A stretch of 60,000 nt of DNA from assembly GCA_014529385.2 (NCBI GenBank), contig CM043954.1, forward strand, positions 3,606,501 through 3,666,500, in the 5' to 3' direction. Both the position numbers and the translations under genes were made by a program. Within the stretch, counting starts at the first letter, position 1. Every line of letters begins with the position of its first letter. The notes below the pieces were generated by a model. That model searched no databases. It saw nothing but the letters and a program-made list of their open reading frames with translations, and had not been told where the DNA came from. This DNA comes from Adiantum capillus-veneris (taxonomy: Eukaryota; Streptophyta; Polypodiopsida; Polypodiales; Pteridaceae). This document shows positions 42,121 to 53,207 of this stretch, one piece after another.

Positions 42121-42205
42121 TGTGAAACTTGACTCTCCACCCATCCATATGCCTCTTTTATAGGCAACCCTCAAGCGTGGTTTCACAGTGTCCGATGGCC
42201 TTACA
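42121..42205 (-). repeat. Very short 3' LTR of a third copy of the gypsy family
   Basis: The plus strand runs TGTGAAACTT...GGCCTTACA (85 bp) and abuts the polypurine tract TTACTCCCCCCTT, identical to that of the 22-33 kb elements. A TATA box (minus strand CTATAAAAG) is inside. It has no partner LTR in the window. Confidence 0.65.
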
Positions 42206-43948
42206 TTACTCCCCCCTTGGAGAAGTTTTTTTGTACTCAAAAACAAAAGTGGAAAATTTCTTCTTAAGAACACTTATGTTCTCCCAAGTGGCACCTTCTT
42301 CAGGGTAGTATTTCCACTTGCCTAATGTTTGATGACGTACATGATGACGTCGAGTACATAAATCACGATAGTCTAAAATGCCCTCGACTTCATGCGGCTG
42401 GGTAAGAGGTTCAATGAAATGAATTAAATTTTTTTTGTCAATGAAATTTCATCCCTATGAAAGTGTTTACGTAAACGACTCAAATGCAAAATCAAATGGA
42501 TATGAGAATGTGAAAGCAAAGAAAGCTTGTAATCCATATCTCCAACTTGCTTGAGTATCTTAAAAGGTCCACAATATTGTCGAGATGCTTTAGGTGTTGA
42601 CCCAATTTTTAGACTTTCTAAATGTTATGGAACATGTAAAAATACCTCTTCCTCTTCCATGAAGGTTACTTTCCGAGGTTTTTCATCACCATAGTTTTTG
42701 TATCTATCATGTGATTGTCAAACAATTTGATGAGCAAGTTTCAACATATCCATATGATCTTGGAGAAAATCCTTGACCTATTGAAGTTTTCCAATCACCA
42801 ACCCCACCATAACTGATGATCTAGGTTGAAAAACATACATAAACATGAAAGAACTAAATCCACGCATAGCATTCTTTGCACCATTATAAGAAAATTTTAA
42901 AATAGGAAGATAATCTTCTTATTTTCCAATCAGATTGCTTTTTGCTAATGTATGCTCTTAGTATATCCTCTAGCACTTGATCAACATGTTCAATATGACC
43001 ATCCATTTTTGGATGATCTGCAGTACTAATTTTGATTTGTGTGCCAATCCATTTGAATCCTTTGAAAATGATTGTTAAACTTGGGATCATGACAAGCACA
43101 ATATTATTGGGCAACCCGTATAGTCTATATAGATTGTCAACAATTTTTTTGGTAACTTTGGAGTCTTGATTGTGGACTTGGTTGGGATAAATTTACAAAG
43201 TTTAGCCAACCAATCTACCACCACCCATACCAAGTCATGATCTCGGACAATGGTTGGTAAACCCACAATAAAATTCATGTAGATACTCTCCCATTTACCA
43301 TTGGGAATCTCCAAAGGAGACCTCTTGCTTTCAGGTGATAGGCTTTATTAACTTGACATTTTTTGCAATGCAAGACATAGTATTCAACATATCCATGTAA
43401 ACCTAGCCAGCAAAACTGTCCTCATATGTTTTCTTTATGCCTGAGTACCATGCACTAGGACTATTATGACATTCATAAAGAATTTGGCACTAAATGCATG
43501 TATCCATTAGTACACAAAATCTCCCCTTGTGGACTAGGTAACCATCATGTATGGAAAAATTCTTCCATCTTTGCCGCTCATCACTCAAAAGAGGATAATT
43601 GGGTGTGGAATAGATACACTGTCAACATTGGAGTGAGAAGGATCCCTCATTTTGACATGGCTCCACACCTTGGAGTATATTTTATCATGCTCATATTCGC
43701 CCTTTAAAGATTCCAAAAACTCACCTCAAAGCTTTGTCAAGGCAAGAGAGTTGATCTCAGGCATATGACTAAGAGCATCAACTACCATATTGTATCGTCC
43801 CTTACGATATCAAAGCTTTGCATCATACTCCTAAAGAATATCAACCCACTTGGCCTTTCAACCCTTTGAATTATTTTGTTGTGTAAACCATTTTATGCTC
43901 TCATGGTCAAACACAATTTCATATTGAGTCCCATACAAATAATGTTGC
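42206..43948 (-). pseudogene. Gypsy-family pol remnant, 3' part
   Basis: On the minus strand, read from 43948 to 42206, come an RNase H end, a linker, the integrase zinc-finger region, and MEIPNGKWESIYMNFIVGLP, VWVVVDWLAKLCKF. The next open frame (43114-42884) has ISTADHPKMDGHIEHVDQV. The chromodomain-like end near the polypurine tract is degraded. Stops and frameshifts are frequent. The sequence parallels 32.1-33.3 kb and 45.3-46.4 kb. Homology stops at 43948, inside RNase H. Confidence 0.85.
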
Positions 43949-45335
43949 CTTTTAGAATCAGTTTCTTGACTTCCCTCTTGCAAAAGGACTATTAGGTCTC
44001 AACAACACATGACAAACTCAAAGAACAAAATATCAAACATAGTATATCATTTTAGGAATAAACTTAAGACTGAACAAGAAGATACACAAAGTATTTAGAT
44101 AGAGTAAAGTAGAAGACATAGACTTGCAAAACAAAGTTGAGTTTGATTCATCAAGAAGATCTACATCTTCTTCCTCAACGACTACAATCAAGAACACTAC
44201 CCAAGATGCACACTCATATAGTTTTTTTGCATGAAAAAGATCCTTCCATTAGTTAATAAATCTACCATAGGGCTACAAACCACTTCTACTAGAGGGCTAC
44301 ATCAATAAAATGGGGAGACTCTCCCAGTGAGTAAACGAAATATGTACAATGAGGGATAAATCACAAAATAGGAGGAAGAAAAAGCCACATTAGTGGCCGA
44401 TAGTGCCATCTAGGTGCACCCTAGACCATGGTGAAGAAAGGCCATGGGCGCCAGAGTCACACGAGAGCCTCTATGCGCTTCCACATGCATTAAAAGCTAC
44501 CATGAAGTCTCCCAAATTGACTCTTGAGAGTGTGAATCAGCTCCAACCAAAAATCACAAATAGTATCTGCCAATGGGACAAGACGATCCTCAAAAATGCG
44601 ATAGCAATAGTCCTGCCAGATGAACCAGAGTGTCAGGCCATAGACAATCTCCCATCACACCTCTCTTTAACTGCACCACTCTTGGGCGTAATCTCTTTGA
44701 CAAGCTAGAGTGTAAGTCGACCCCCCCCCCCCCCCCGGATCACTATCATCTTGCTGGTAGAGCCACCTCAAAATGGAGCATCGGGCCCGTGAGAGTGAAC
44801 TAGGCTAATGCACCCCAAGTGTACTTTCGAGCTGTGGAAAGAGGTGGCATCAGCCTAAGAACGTGAAGCCAAACCTGTTGTGCCATGGGGCAGTCTCACA
44901 GATAGTAATTCTGACTCTCCAAAGGATGACCATAAGCTACACAAGTTGTCGAGAAGCCAGTTGTACTAGCCAACTCCCAATTGTTGTAGCTCTATGTGCA
45001 ACTAGCCAGTGGAACAAAGTAACTCTCTTGGTTTCCTGGAGTCCCACAGGTGCTCCCAAAAACATGACGAGAACTCGATTGTGAGACCCTCCTCCTACGA
45101 ATGAAGTGTTGCAAAGGAAGAGCCTCTCTCCGTGCTCCGAGTATGTGGCACCCCAGACAAACTATGTACTAGTAAAGGGGATCCTAGGGTGATTGGCTGA
45201 AGAGAAGGGATCTCTCCAAAACCACTCTCCAGGGTCCCAGTGTACTCGTGCTAGGGAGAAGCTCTGCTAAGCCCAAAGACGTTGTAAATGCGACCCTCTC
45301 CTTGAACCTCAAAGAACATGTGGGGTACATAAAGC
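43949..45335 (-). pseudogene. L1-type LINE 3' fragment with zf-RVT motif
   Basis: The minus strand from about 45060 reads KRVTLFHWLVAHRATTIGSW, then CVAYGHPLESQNYYL, a stop, and DCPMAQQVWLHVLRLM. This is the zf-RVT module found at the C-terminus of plant L1 ORF2 proteins (C, ES..., CP.A..VW). Further on, VYGLTLWFIWQDYCYRIFED and RLVPLADTICDFWLELIHTL match the following conserved part (W.IW..RN.R.F.D). Reverse transcriptase and endonuclease are absent, so this is a 5'-truncated, decayed copy. It lies between two gypsy fragments. A pure C tract (44721-44736) interrupts it. Confidence 0.75.
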
Positions 45336-45339
45336 AAAC

Positions 45340-46895
45340 TCAAGAATAGGAAGATAATCTTCCCAATCTGATTGCTTCTTGCTAATGTATGCTTGTAGCA
45401 TATCCTCTAGCACTTGATTGACTCTTTCAGTCTGACCATCCATTTCAGGGTGATCTGTAGTACTTAGGCTGAGTTGTGTCTCCAATCATTTAAACATAGC
45501 CCTCCTGAAGTGACTGTTAAACTTGGAATCATGATCACTCAGTCTATAACTTGGCAAGCCATACAAACGGTACAACTTGTCCAAAAATAACTTAGCTAAC
45601 TCTAGAGCTGACTTAGTTGGAATAAACTTGCATAGTTTAGTCAACCATTCTATGACCACCCATACTGAGTCATGACCTCGTACATTAGTTGGTAAACCCA
45701 CAATGAAATCCATAGAGATACTTTCCCATTTTCCATTGGGAATCTCCAAAGAATGTAAGAGTCCTCCTAGCCTTCCCGTGCTCTGCTTTATTAACTTGAC
45801 ATTTTTTGCAATGCAAGACATAATCTTGAACATAACCAACCTGGCCAGTAAAATTTTTGTCGTACAAGAGTATAAGTTTTCTTAATGCATGGGTGTCCTA
45901 CACTTGGACTATCAAGACACTCATAAAGAATTTGGTTCCGAATGTCTGCTTTCATCAGTAGCAAACTCTCCCCTTGTGGAACAGGTATCCATCATCAATG
46001 GAAAAATTCTTCCATCTCTGTAGCTCATCACTCAATAGAGGAGAAATAATTGTGGAGGTTAAAGACACACTACCATCATTAGAGTGAGAAGGATCCCTCA
46101 TTTGTACATGGCTCCACACTTTGGAGTATGCCTTGTCATGCTCACATTTTCCCTTGAGAGATTCCAAAAACTCTCTTTATATCTCAGTGAAAATAAGGGA
46201 ATTGATCTCAGGAATTTGACTAAGAGCATTAGCTACCACAATATATCGCCCTTTATGATACGGGAGCTTATCATCATACTCCTCATAATCTCAGCCCACC
46301 TGGCCTTTTGACCCTTCAAGTCGGATTGTTGTGTAAACCATTTTATGCTTTCATGGTCAAACACAATTTCAAACTGTGCCCCATACAAATAATGTCACCA
46401 AGTCTTCAAGGCGAACACTATTGCATAAAGTTTTCTTTCATAAGAAAAATAATTTTGATGGGCTGAATCAAGCTTCTTGCTTTCAAATGCAATTGGCCTT
46501 CCCTCATCTAGAAAGACTGCTCCAATAGCATGATTACTAGCATCTGTTTTTAAAACGAATGACTTCAAAGGATCCACAATAGCCAAAATAGCATATGTAG
46601 CTACTAGTGCGTGCTTCAGAGAATCAAAACTTTGCTGTTGAGATGGACCCCACTAAAAAGTTTTTCCCTTGGCCTTCTGTTGGTTTGTCATCAAAACCGC
46701 AATGTGAGCATAGTTTTTAACAAACCTTTGATAAAAACCTGCAAAGCCCAAAAAAATCTAAAGCTCCTCCAGATTTCTGGGAGAGGGCCACCTCCGAATG
46801 GCATCCACTTTGGATCAATCATGTGTAACCCATCAGCTGAAATAACATGCTCTAAATAGTGAATCTCCTTCTTGAGAAAATTGCACTTGCTGGGT
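45340..46895 (-). pseudogene. Gypsy-family pol remnant (RT end, RNase H, integrase)
   Basis: Read on the minus strand from 46895: the RT end [20 protein letters not shown] and RNase H with MAIVDPLKSFVLKTDASNHA and IGAVFLDEGRPIAFESKKLD, then YERKLYAIVFALKTW. The integrase follows with SISMDFIVGLPTNVRGHDS and LYGLPSYRLSDHDSKFNSHF. The sequence overlaps in content with 42.9-43.9 kb, so it is a separate copy and not the other half. Both ends are truncated; no LTR is attached. Confidence 0.87.
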
Positions 46896-47008
46896 GTATG
46901 CAAGATAGACCGTACCCACTTCCCCCAGTCCACGCCCAACCGTGACATCCATGACGCGACTAACTCGTTGAGTTTCCCTTGATCCCGAAGCATGAGATTA
47001 TGACGCGT

Positions 47009-47420
47009 GCTACACAACTAGAACTCGCCAAGTTACTGCTTGGAAATTCCACATAACTCGCCGATTGACGTGGTCCTTCCATGCACATGTCCACGCGGAA
47101 TTGCCATGTAACTTGGCGAGTTACATGGCATGCAGACATAACACCTTGTCAACTTTGCCACAAAACTCGGCAAGTGATGTGGCATTGCCAAGAGGTAATG
47201 CCACGTAACTTGGCGAGCTACATGGCATTACTTATTGGAAATTCCACGTAACTCGCCGAGTTATGTGGCAAAGCTCAAGTTACTTGTCACGTAATTTGTC
47301 GAATGGCATTCTTGACGACTTGTCAAGTGTTCATGCCACGTAACTCGGTGAGTTATGTGGATACATTTTTTCAATGAGATCAGCGGGTTATGTGGCGTGC
47401 CACGTAACTCGACGAGTTTA
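47009..47420. repeat. Array of degenerate 25-35 bp palindromes
   Basis: At least seven imperfect palindromes share the arm TGCCACGTAACT and its complement around a C(T/G)(C/G)CG-like centre. They are at 47049-47073, 47102-47130 (12-bp perfect arms TGCCATGTAACT, 5-nt centre), 47156-47184, 47196-47230 (15-bp arms with two mismatches), 47244-47268, 47333-47362 and 47387-47420 (partly inverted order). Half copies lie at 47009-47040 and 47286-47310. Spacers are 12-60 bp and not conserved. The arms contain an ACGT core. Confidence 0.85.
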
Positions 47421-48197
<777 letters not shown>

Positions 48198-48763
48198 CCA
48201 GAGGATCCTATGTACTATGTAATAAGAGTTTCCAATTCTAGGATTAATCCACTCAAGTTTTTAGGTTTTCTTCAGCAATGTATACTCATTTTTTTTTAGA
48301 AGTTTATGAATCTTAATTGTATCTTGTGGACAACCTTTCCAAGCAAAAAGAAACTTGAAGCTGCTTTTTGAAATATCACGCATGAAGCTAAAGGTGTAAG
48401 AGCCTTCCGGCTGAGTCTCTCAATCTTGCTCATGTAAGGTTTTCTTATAGCTAGGCTTCGGGTAGCAGGTTCTCGAAGTGCAAAATTTTGGGATAAACTT
48501 AATTAACCTATGTCTACAAGTTTCCTACTTTTTTTAATTAGAAAAAAAGAAAGAAACCTACTTCCTTCCATAGTTGGAGGCTTTATAAGATTAAAAATCT
48601 AGGTCGATTTGGGTGATCTATAGCCTCAATCGAAGAGCACGAAGTCCTCTACGCATTGATGTAAAGACAGAAATTTTCAGAGTTATGGAAGGCGTTTCTG
48701 TAGCAGCATTTCCGAAGTGAACAGGTTCAAAAAAATTGATTCTCATCTCCTATTTTACATACA

Positions 48764-49714
48764 ATGTCTTCCGGCACTCGCAAGGGTTCTTCTTCTTCAA
48801 CAAGGTCCACAACCATTGTGGAAAATGATCCAAAATCTCCTAAGTGTGGAGATAGCAACACAACCACCCAACCAACGACATCGGAAACCATGATCATGGC
48901 GTACTTGGTATCATTGCAAGAGACCGTAAACAAACAAGGCGAAGACTTACGAGCACTTGCAATGGAGAATGGCACACTAAGGGTACTTGTGGTTGAGAAT
49001 GAGAATCTCAAGAGGACACTTGAGATGCAAACAACACGTTTGATGCAACTTGAAGAGGAAGTCAAGGAATGTAAACGCTCTCTTGTGGACTTGAATGCTT
49101 TGAAGGAGCGGATGAGCAAAGTAGAGCATGACCATGTATTGAAAGAGGAGAAATTTGACACTATGAGCCGGGATGTATGCGACATGAAAAATGTATGCAC
49201 AAACAAGTCTTGGGCTGATGTATGTGGTAGCAATGTGGTTTCTAATTCCTCACTCATGCAAGCTATGGTTCAAACAAAGAATGTTGAGAATGTGGATGTG
49301 GAGGAGTTGAAGGAACGGGAGCGACGTTCCAAGAACATTGTTATTCGTGGAATTCCCGAAGAGAAGTTAGAGACACCTCCTTCTCTTGCCATTGTTATTG
49401 AAGATTTCTTCAAAACCCACTTTGGCATGTCCGGAGTTATGGTCTATGGAGCACATAGAGTGGGGAAGCAAGGAGCTCCTCGCTCGGGAGAACGGCCAAT
49501 TGTATGCACCATGCCGGATGAGACCAAGCGAAAGATTATCCTTGATAATAGTTGGATCTATTTGAGGGATACAAAATGTTTTGTATGTGAAGATCGCACT
49601 ATTAAGCAACAAAATATGCGTCGCAAGGCATATGAGGAAAAGAATAATAAAAACAAGGAGATCTCTCATGAAGAAAATGTGCCCAAGGAGGAGGAAAGTC
49701 TCTCAAGCAAATAG
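48764..49714 (+). CDS. LINE ORF1 protein (coiled coil, L1 ORF1p-like RRM)
   Basis: It has 316 codons. The start MSSGTRKGSSSSTRS is the first ATG in frame. Residues about 45-135 form a likely coiled coil with regular Leu/Met/Val spacing (ENLKRTLEMQTTRLMQLEEE). Residues about 185-290 match the RNA-binding part of L1-type ORF1 proteins: ERRSKNIVIRGIPEE, VYGAHRVGK, RPIVCTMPDETKRKIILDN and a final basic QQNMRRKAYEEKNNKNK. Such proteins bind LINE RNA and assemble the RNP. It ends at TAG 49712-49714, and the following ORF2 is in the same frame. Confidence 0.88.
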   Translation: MSSGTRKGSSSSTRSTTIVENDPKSPKCGDSNTTTQPTTSETMIMAYLVSLQETVNKQGEDLRALAMENGTLRVLVVENENLKRTLEMQTTRLMQLEEEVKECKRSLVDLNALKERMSKVEHDHVLKEEKFDTMSRDVCDMKNVCTNKSWADVCGSNVVSNSSLMQAMVQTKNVENVDVEELKERERRSKNIVIRGIPEEKLETPPSLAIVIEDFFKTHFGMSGVMVYGAHRVGKQGAPRSGERPIVCTMPDETKRKIILDNSWIYLRDTKCFVCEDRTIKQQNMRRKAYEEKNNKNKEISHEENVPKEEESLSSK

Positions 49715-52700
49715 GGATGCGTGACCTATGAGACCGAGTTACAATTGAAAATATGCTTTTGGAATTTTAATGGATACCCATGGAATGCGGGGGTTGGCAT
49801 TGATGAACTAACAAGCAAAGCCGATGTTGTACTTCTTGTTGAAACTTGGGAGCATGATACACAAAGGATTAACGGCTTGGAGGATTACAATGTACATTCA
49901 TTGATGTGGTCAAAGAATCTCAAGCAACGAAGAGGACAAGGAGGGTTAGCATGTATGGTTAAGAAAGGATTGGAAGATTTTGTATCAATTGTGAAAGATG
50001 ACAAGTACAAACGTTATGTATGGCTGAAAATTATGACGCCAAAAAGAGCACCCATTTTTGTAGCCGGTTGCTACATTCCTCATCATGATTCTCCCTTTTA
50101 TGCTTGCATGGATAGAGATCAACCATTTTCTGATTTGGAAGAGGACATTGCTTATTTCAAAGGTGAAGGTGATGTTATTGTATTTGGGGATATGAATGCT
50201 CGCACAAAAACATTGCAACATGATACTCAAAAATTTGATATGCCATACATTTCAAGGGAGTTGGAGGAAGTTCACTTGTATGATCGTACTTCAATGGATG
50301 AGAAAGAGCCGGATCACTATGGAAAGTTACTTTTACACATGTGTAATAGCACGGGTATGCTCATTGCCAATGGTGTATCTTTGTGGAGTGGAACCAATGG
50401 ATTTACATGTAGAAGACATAATGGGGATAGTGTGATTGACTATATGCTACTCTCTGAAGCCATCATGTATCGCATAAAGAGTTTTATGTTTGGTCAATGG
50501 ACCCCGGAATCCAATCATCGCACCTTATGTATTGACCTTTCATGTGGAGAAGCAACTAAGCATGATAATCTTAGCCAAAGGAAAGAGAAGTTATCACTAT
50601 GTATGGATTTCAAACGAGCACCAATGTACATTGAAATGGTTGAGAAAAAATTATGGATGACAAAGCTTCAATGTGATGCACCATTGGAAACTAAATGGGA
50701 AGCTTTCAAGAAAGCTATTTGTTCTTGTGCGGAAGAATGCTTTGCCATAAAGCATCTCCATGGTATCAACAAAGATAGATCACGCAAAAGGTGGTTTGAT
50801 AAAGAATGTCAAGATGCTCGAAAGTCCTTGATAAAGCTTGATGCAACTATGGACAAAGACAGCTATCAAAGTCTTTTGCATACATACAAGGCATTGATTC
50901 AAAAAAAGAGAAGAAGATGGGAAGTAAAGCAACAAGAATTTCAAGTCCAAGAAAAGGCACATGCATGTGGAAGATTTTGGAGAAACTTGAGAGGCAAGCG
51001 GGTTGAGAATTTTGGTAACTTGAGTTTAGTGGATATGTACACACATTGTAGGCAATTATATGAGCAAGCAAATAATGAAAAAATGCCATTTTATGGTTCA
51101 CTCCCATGTATGCCGTCTTTTTTTACTATTGAGGATGTATGCGGTGGGCTTGAAAAGTTGGCCACTCGCAAAGCGGGAGATCTTCAAGGTATCAAGCCGG
51201 AGATGATCAAATGGACGGGAGATTTTACCCATGAGTGGATGTGTGATATGTTCAACCTTGCACTTCAACATGGTATGCCTTATGATTGGAGTACTAATTG
51301 GGTTAAGCCTTTGCATAAAGGAGGGGATGTAAAGAATGTAAGCAACTACCGGATTATAATGATTGGGTCTCTTATGGCAAAGTTGTTTGGGTGCATAATG
51401 GAGATGAAATTGAGTGATTGGGCTGAAGAGAATGACAAGCGTGCAAAGGGACAAGCGGGTTTTCGTCGATGCCATAGCACCATCGATCATCTTGTCACTC
51501 TTTGTGTTCTCATGGAGGAAAGTCGGTTGAAAGGCAAGCGATTGTATTGTTGTTTTGTGGACTTTAAGAAAGCCTTTGATATGATTCCACGTAACAATTT
51601 GTGGAGAAGGATGGAAGAACTCCAAGTGCCAAGTGAGTTTATGCTTGCGGTTTCTCGAATCTATGAGAAGGTGATTTGTCAATTGCGCATGGGAAGAGAA
51701 ATTTCAGAAATTTTTGTAAGCACTATTGGGGTTAAACAAGGATGTCCATTGTCACCAACTCTCTTTGGTCTATGCATCGATCAATTGGAACAAATGGTAC
51801 TTGACTTTATGCAAGAAGAAGGCATTGAAGAGGTCACTATTTGCAATGCGGTAATCATGCTTTTGTTGTATGCGGATGATGTAGTGCTTCTAGCACACAC
51901 TTTAGAAGATGCACAAAAGCTTATGGTTGTCCTTGAGAACTTTTGCTTGCATAGTGGGCTGATTGTAAATGAATCCAAAACAAAGGTTATGCTTGTGAAA
52001 ACCAACCATAAGGAGAAGCCATGCATTGTGTACAACAATGAGACACTTGAAGTTGTTGAGAGCTTTAAGTACCTTGGCCTTGAGGTTCCATCCAATCACA
52101 AGTGGCATGAATGCGCTATGCGTCGTTTGGAAGCGGGAAAGAGAGCATATTATGCATTTGAGAACATGTGTAATGCGGGAAACATCAAGTGTTGGGTTCT
52201 CAAGAAGTATCTTTTTGATGCATTGGTGACACCGGTTCTTCTTTATGGAGTTGAAGTGTGGGGCGGGAGCATCTCAAAGTCTACTTGGAAAGAGTTTGAG
52301 AATGTCCAAAAGCGTTTTCTTACAAACTTTCTCCAAGTTAAGACACAAACACCATATATGCTCCTACTTCTTGAGTCGGGATCTCTTCCAATTGAGGTTA
52401 TGGGCATGGAAAGGGTTGTGGAGTACATGATAAAGATGCGTCAAAACCCCTCACATCGACTTCCTACAATTGCATGGGAAGCAAGCAAAAAAGTTCAAAA
52501 GACGCATAAAAGCAAGATCTTGAGCACGGGATGGATGCAAGACATAAAGAAGTGGTTTGGGAGATGGGATGCATTACACTTGCTACATGATGCTTCAATT
52601 GACTCTCAAGTGAATGAAGCTTTTCTACAACGCAAATGTATTACGGCTTGGGAGAAATCCGGTGGGTCACGCTTCATACATTACACCACCTATATTGCCC

Positions 52701-53113
52701 CCAACTACAAAACCATGTTCTTCGCTGCGAGAGGAAACCGTACTCACACTTACATGCTTGAGCCTATTCCCTTGTCCGCGATACGCACTATCGCAGCAAT
52801 TCGGCTTAGCTCCAATTTCCTTCGATGCGAGATAGGGCGTTGGGGCAATGGAGAAGAGTCAAATCGATTGTGCACATTATGCTCACTGCAAGTTCGAGAG
52901 TCTGAGTACCACACACTACTAGAGTGCTCAACTTTTGATCACATCCGAACTTGCTTCTCTCACATTTTCAGCCATAACTTAGACCTACACACTTTCCTCT
53001 CCCAGCCAAAGTGTGGGCTCTCCATTGCGACTCTCATCACTACAATTTTGGAGCATCGAGAGTCACTCATCAGCCATACACATACTACATCACATGTAAC
53101 TTTGGTCCCATAG
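49715..53113 (+). CDS. LINE ORF2 protein: endonuclease, reverse transcriptase, Zn knuckle
   Basis: The open frame has about 1,130 codons. The APE-type endonuclease starts at once: KICFWNFNG, DVVLLVETWEH, IFVAGCYIP, VIVFGDMNART and ESNHRTLCIDL hold the catalytic Asn, Glu, Asp and His. RT lies at residues about 500-760: KPLHKGGDVKNVSNYR, GQAGFRRCHSTIDHL, CFVDFKKAFDMIPR, GVKQGCPLSPTLFGLCID and MLLLYADDVVLLA (YADD). A C-terminal Zn-binding motif CTLCSLQVRESEYHTLLEC lies near residue 1050. No RNase H is seen. The frame has no ATG before about codon 62 (49904), beyond two catalytic residues. It is in phase with ORF1 across a single TAG, so readthrough or reinitiation is needed. It nicks target DNA and copies LINE RNA. 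Confidence 0.95.
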   Translation, partial: GCVTYETELQLKICFWNFNGYPWNAGVGIDELTSKADVVLLVETWEHDTQRINGLEDYNVHSLMWSKNLKQRRGQGGLACMVKKGLEDFVSIVKDDKYKRYVWLKIMTPKRAPIFVAGCYIPHHDSPFYACMDRDQPFSDLEEDIAYFKGEGDVIVFGDMNARTKTLQHDTQKFDMPYISRELEEVHLYDRTSMDEKEPDHYGKLLLHMCNSTGMLIANGVSLWSGTNGFTCRRHNGDSVIDYMLLSEAIMYRIKSFMFGQWTPESNHRTLCIDLSCGEATKHDNLSQRKEKLSLCMDFKRAPMYIEMVEKKLWMTKLQCDAPLETKWEAFKKAICSCAEECFAIKHLHGINKDRSRKRWFDKECQDARKSLIKLDATMDKDSYQSLLHTYKALIQKKRRRWEVKQQEFQVQEKAHACGRFWRNLRGKRVENFGNLSLVDMYTHCRQLYEQANNEKMPFYGSLPCMPSFFTIEDVCGGLEKLATRKAGDLQGIKPEMIKWTGDFTHEWMCDMFNLALQHGMPYDWSTNWVKPLHKGGDVKNVSNYRIIMIGSLMAKLFGCIMEMKLSDWAEENDKRAKGQAGFRRCHSTIDHLVTLCVLMEESRLKGKRLYCCFVDFKKAFDMIPRNNLWRRMEELQVPSEFMLAVSRIYEKVICQLRMGREISEIFVSTIGVKQGCPLSPTLFGLCIDQLEQMVLDFMQEEGIEEVTICNAVIMLLLYADDVVLLAHTLEDAQKLMVVLENFCLHSGLIVNESKTKVMLVKTNHKEKPCIVYNNETLEVVESFKYLGLEVPSNHKWHECAMRRLEAGKRAYYAFENMCNAGNIKCWVLKKYLFDALVTPVLLYGVEVWGGSISKSTWKEFENVQKRFLTNFLQVKTQTPYMLLLLESGSLPIEVMGMERVVEYMIKMRQNPSHRLPTIAWEASKKVQKTHKSKILSTGWMQDIKKWFGRWDALHLLHDASIDSQVNEAFLQRKCITAWEKSGGSRFIHYTTYIAPNYKTMFFAARGNRTHTYMLEPIPLSAIRTIAAIRLSSNFLRCEIGRWGNGEESNRLCTLCSLQVRESEYHTLLECSTFDHIRTCFSHIFSHNLDLHTFLSQPKCGLSIATLITTILEHRESLISHTHTTSHVTLVP

Positions 53114-53141
53114 GTCATATTGGACCTCCGAGGACGATAAT

Positions 53142-53146
<5 letters not shown>

Positions 53147-53204
<58 letters not shown>
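53147..53204 (+). repeat. (CT)29 tract at the LINE 3' end
   Basis: A pure CT tract of 58 bp starts 33 bp after the ORF2 stop. It may be the LINE's 3' tail, or a microsatellite grown at it. Confidence 0.9.

Positions 53205-53207
<3 letters not shown>

Noticed and set aside
42121-46895. One gypsy element split by the LINE fragment at 43.9-45.3 kb
   Set aside because: The two gypsy pieces overlap in content (integrase and RNase H end are present in both), so they are separate copies.
47009-47420. CRISPR-like array
   Set aside because: The repeats are degenerate palindromes with irregular spacers in a plant genome; no cas-like gene is possible in this context.
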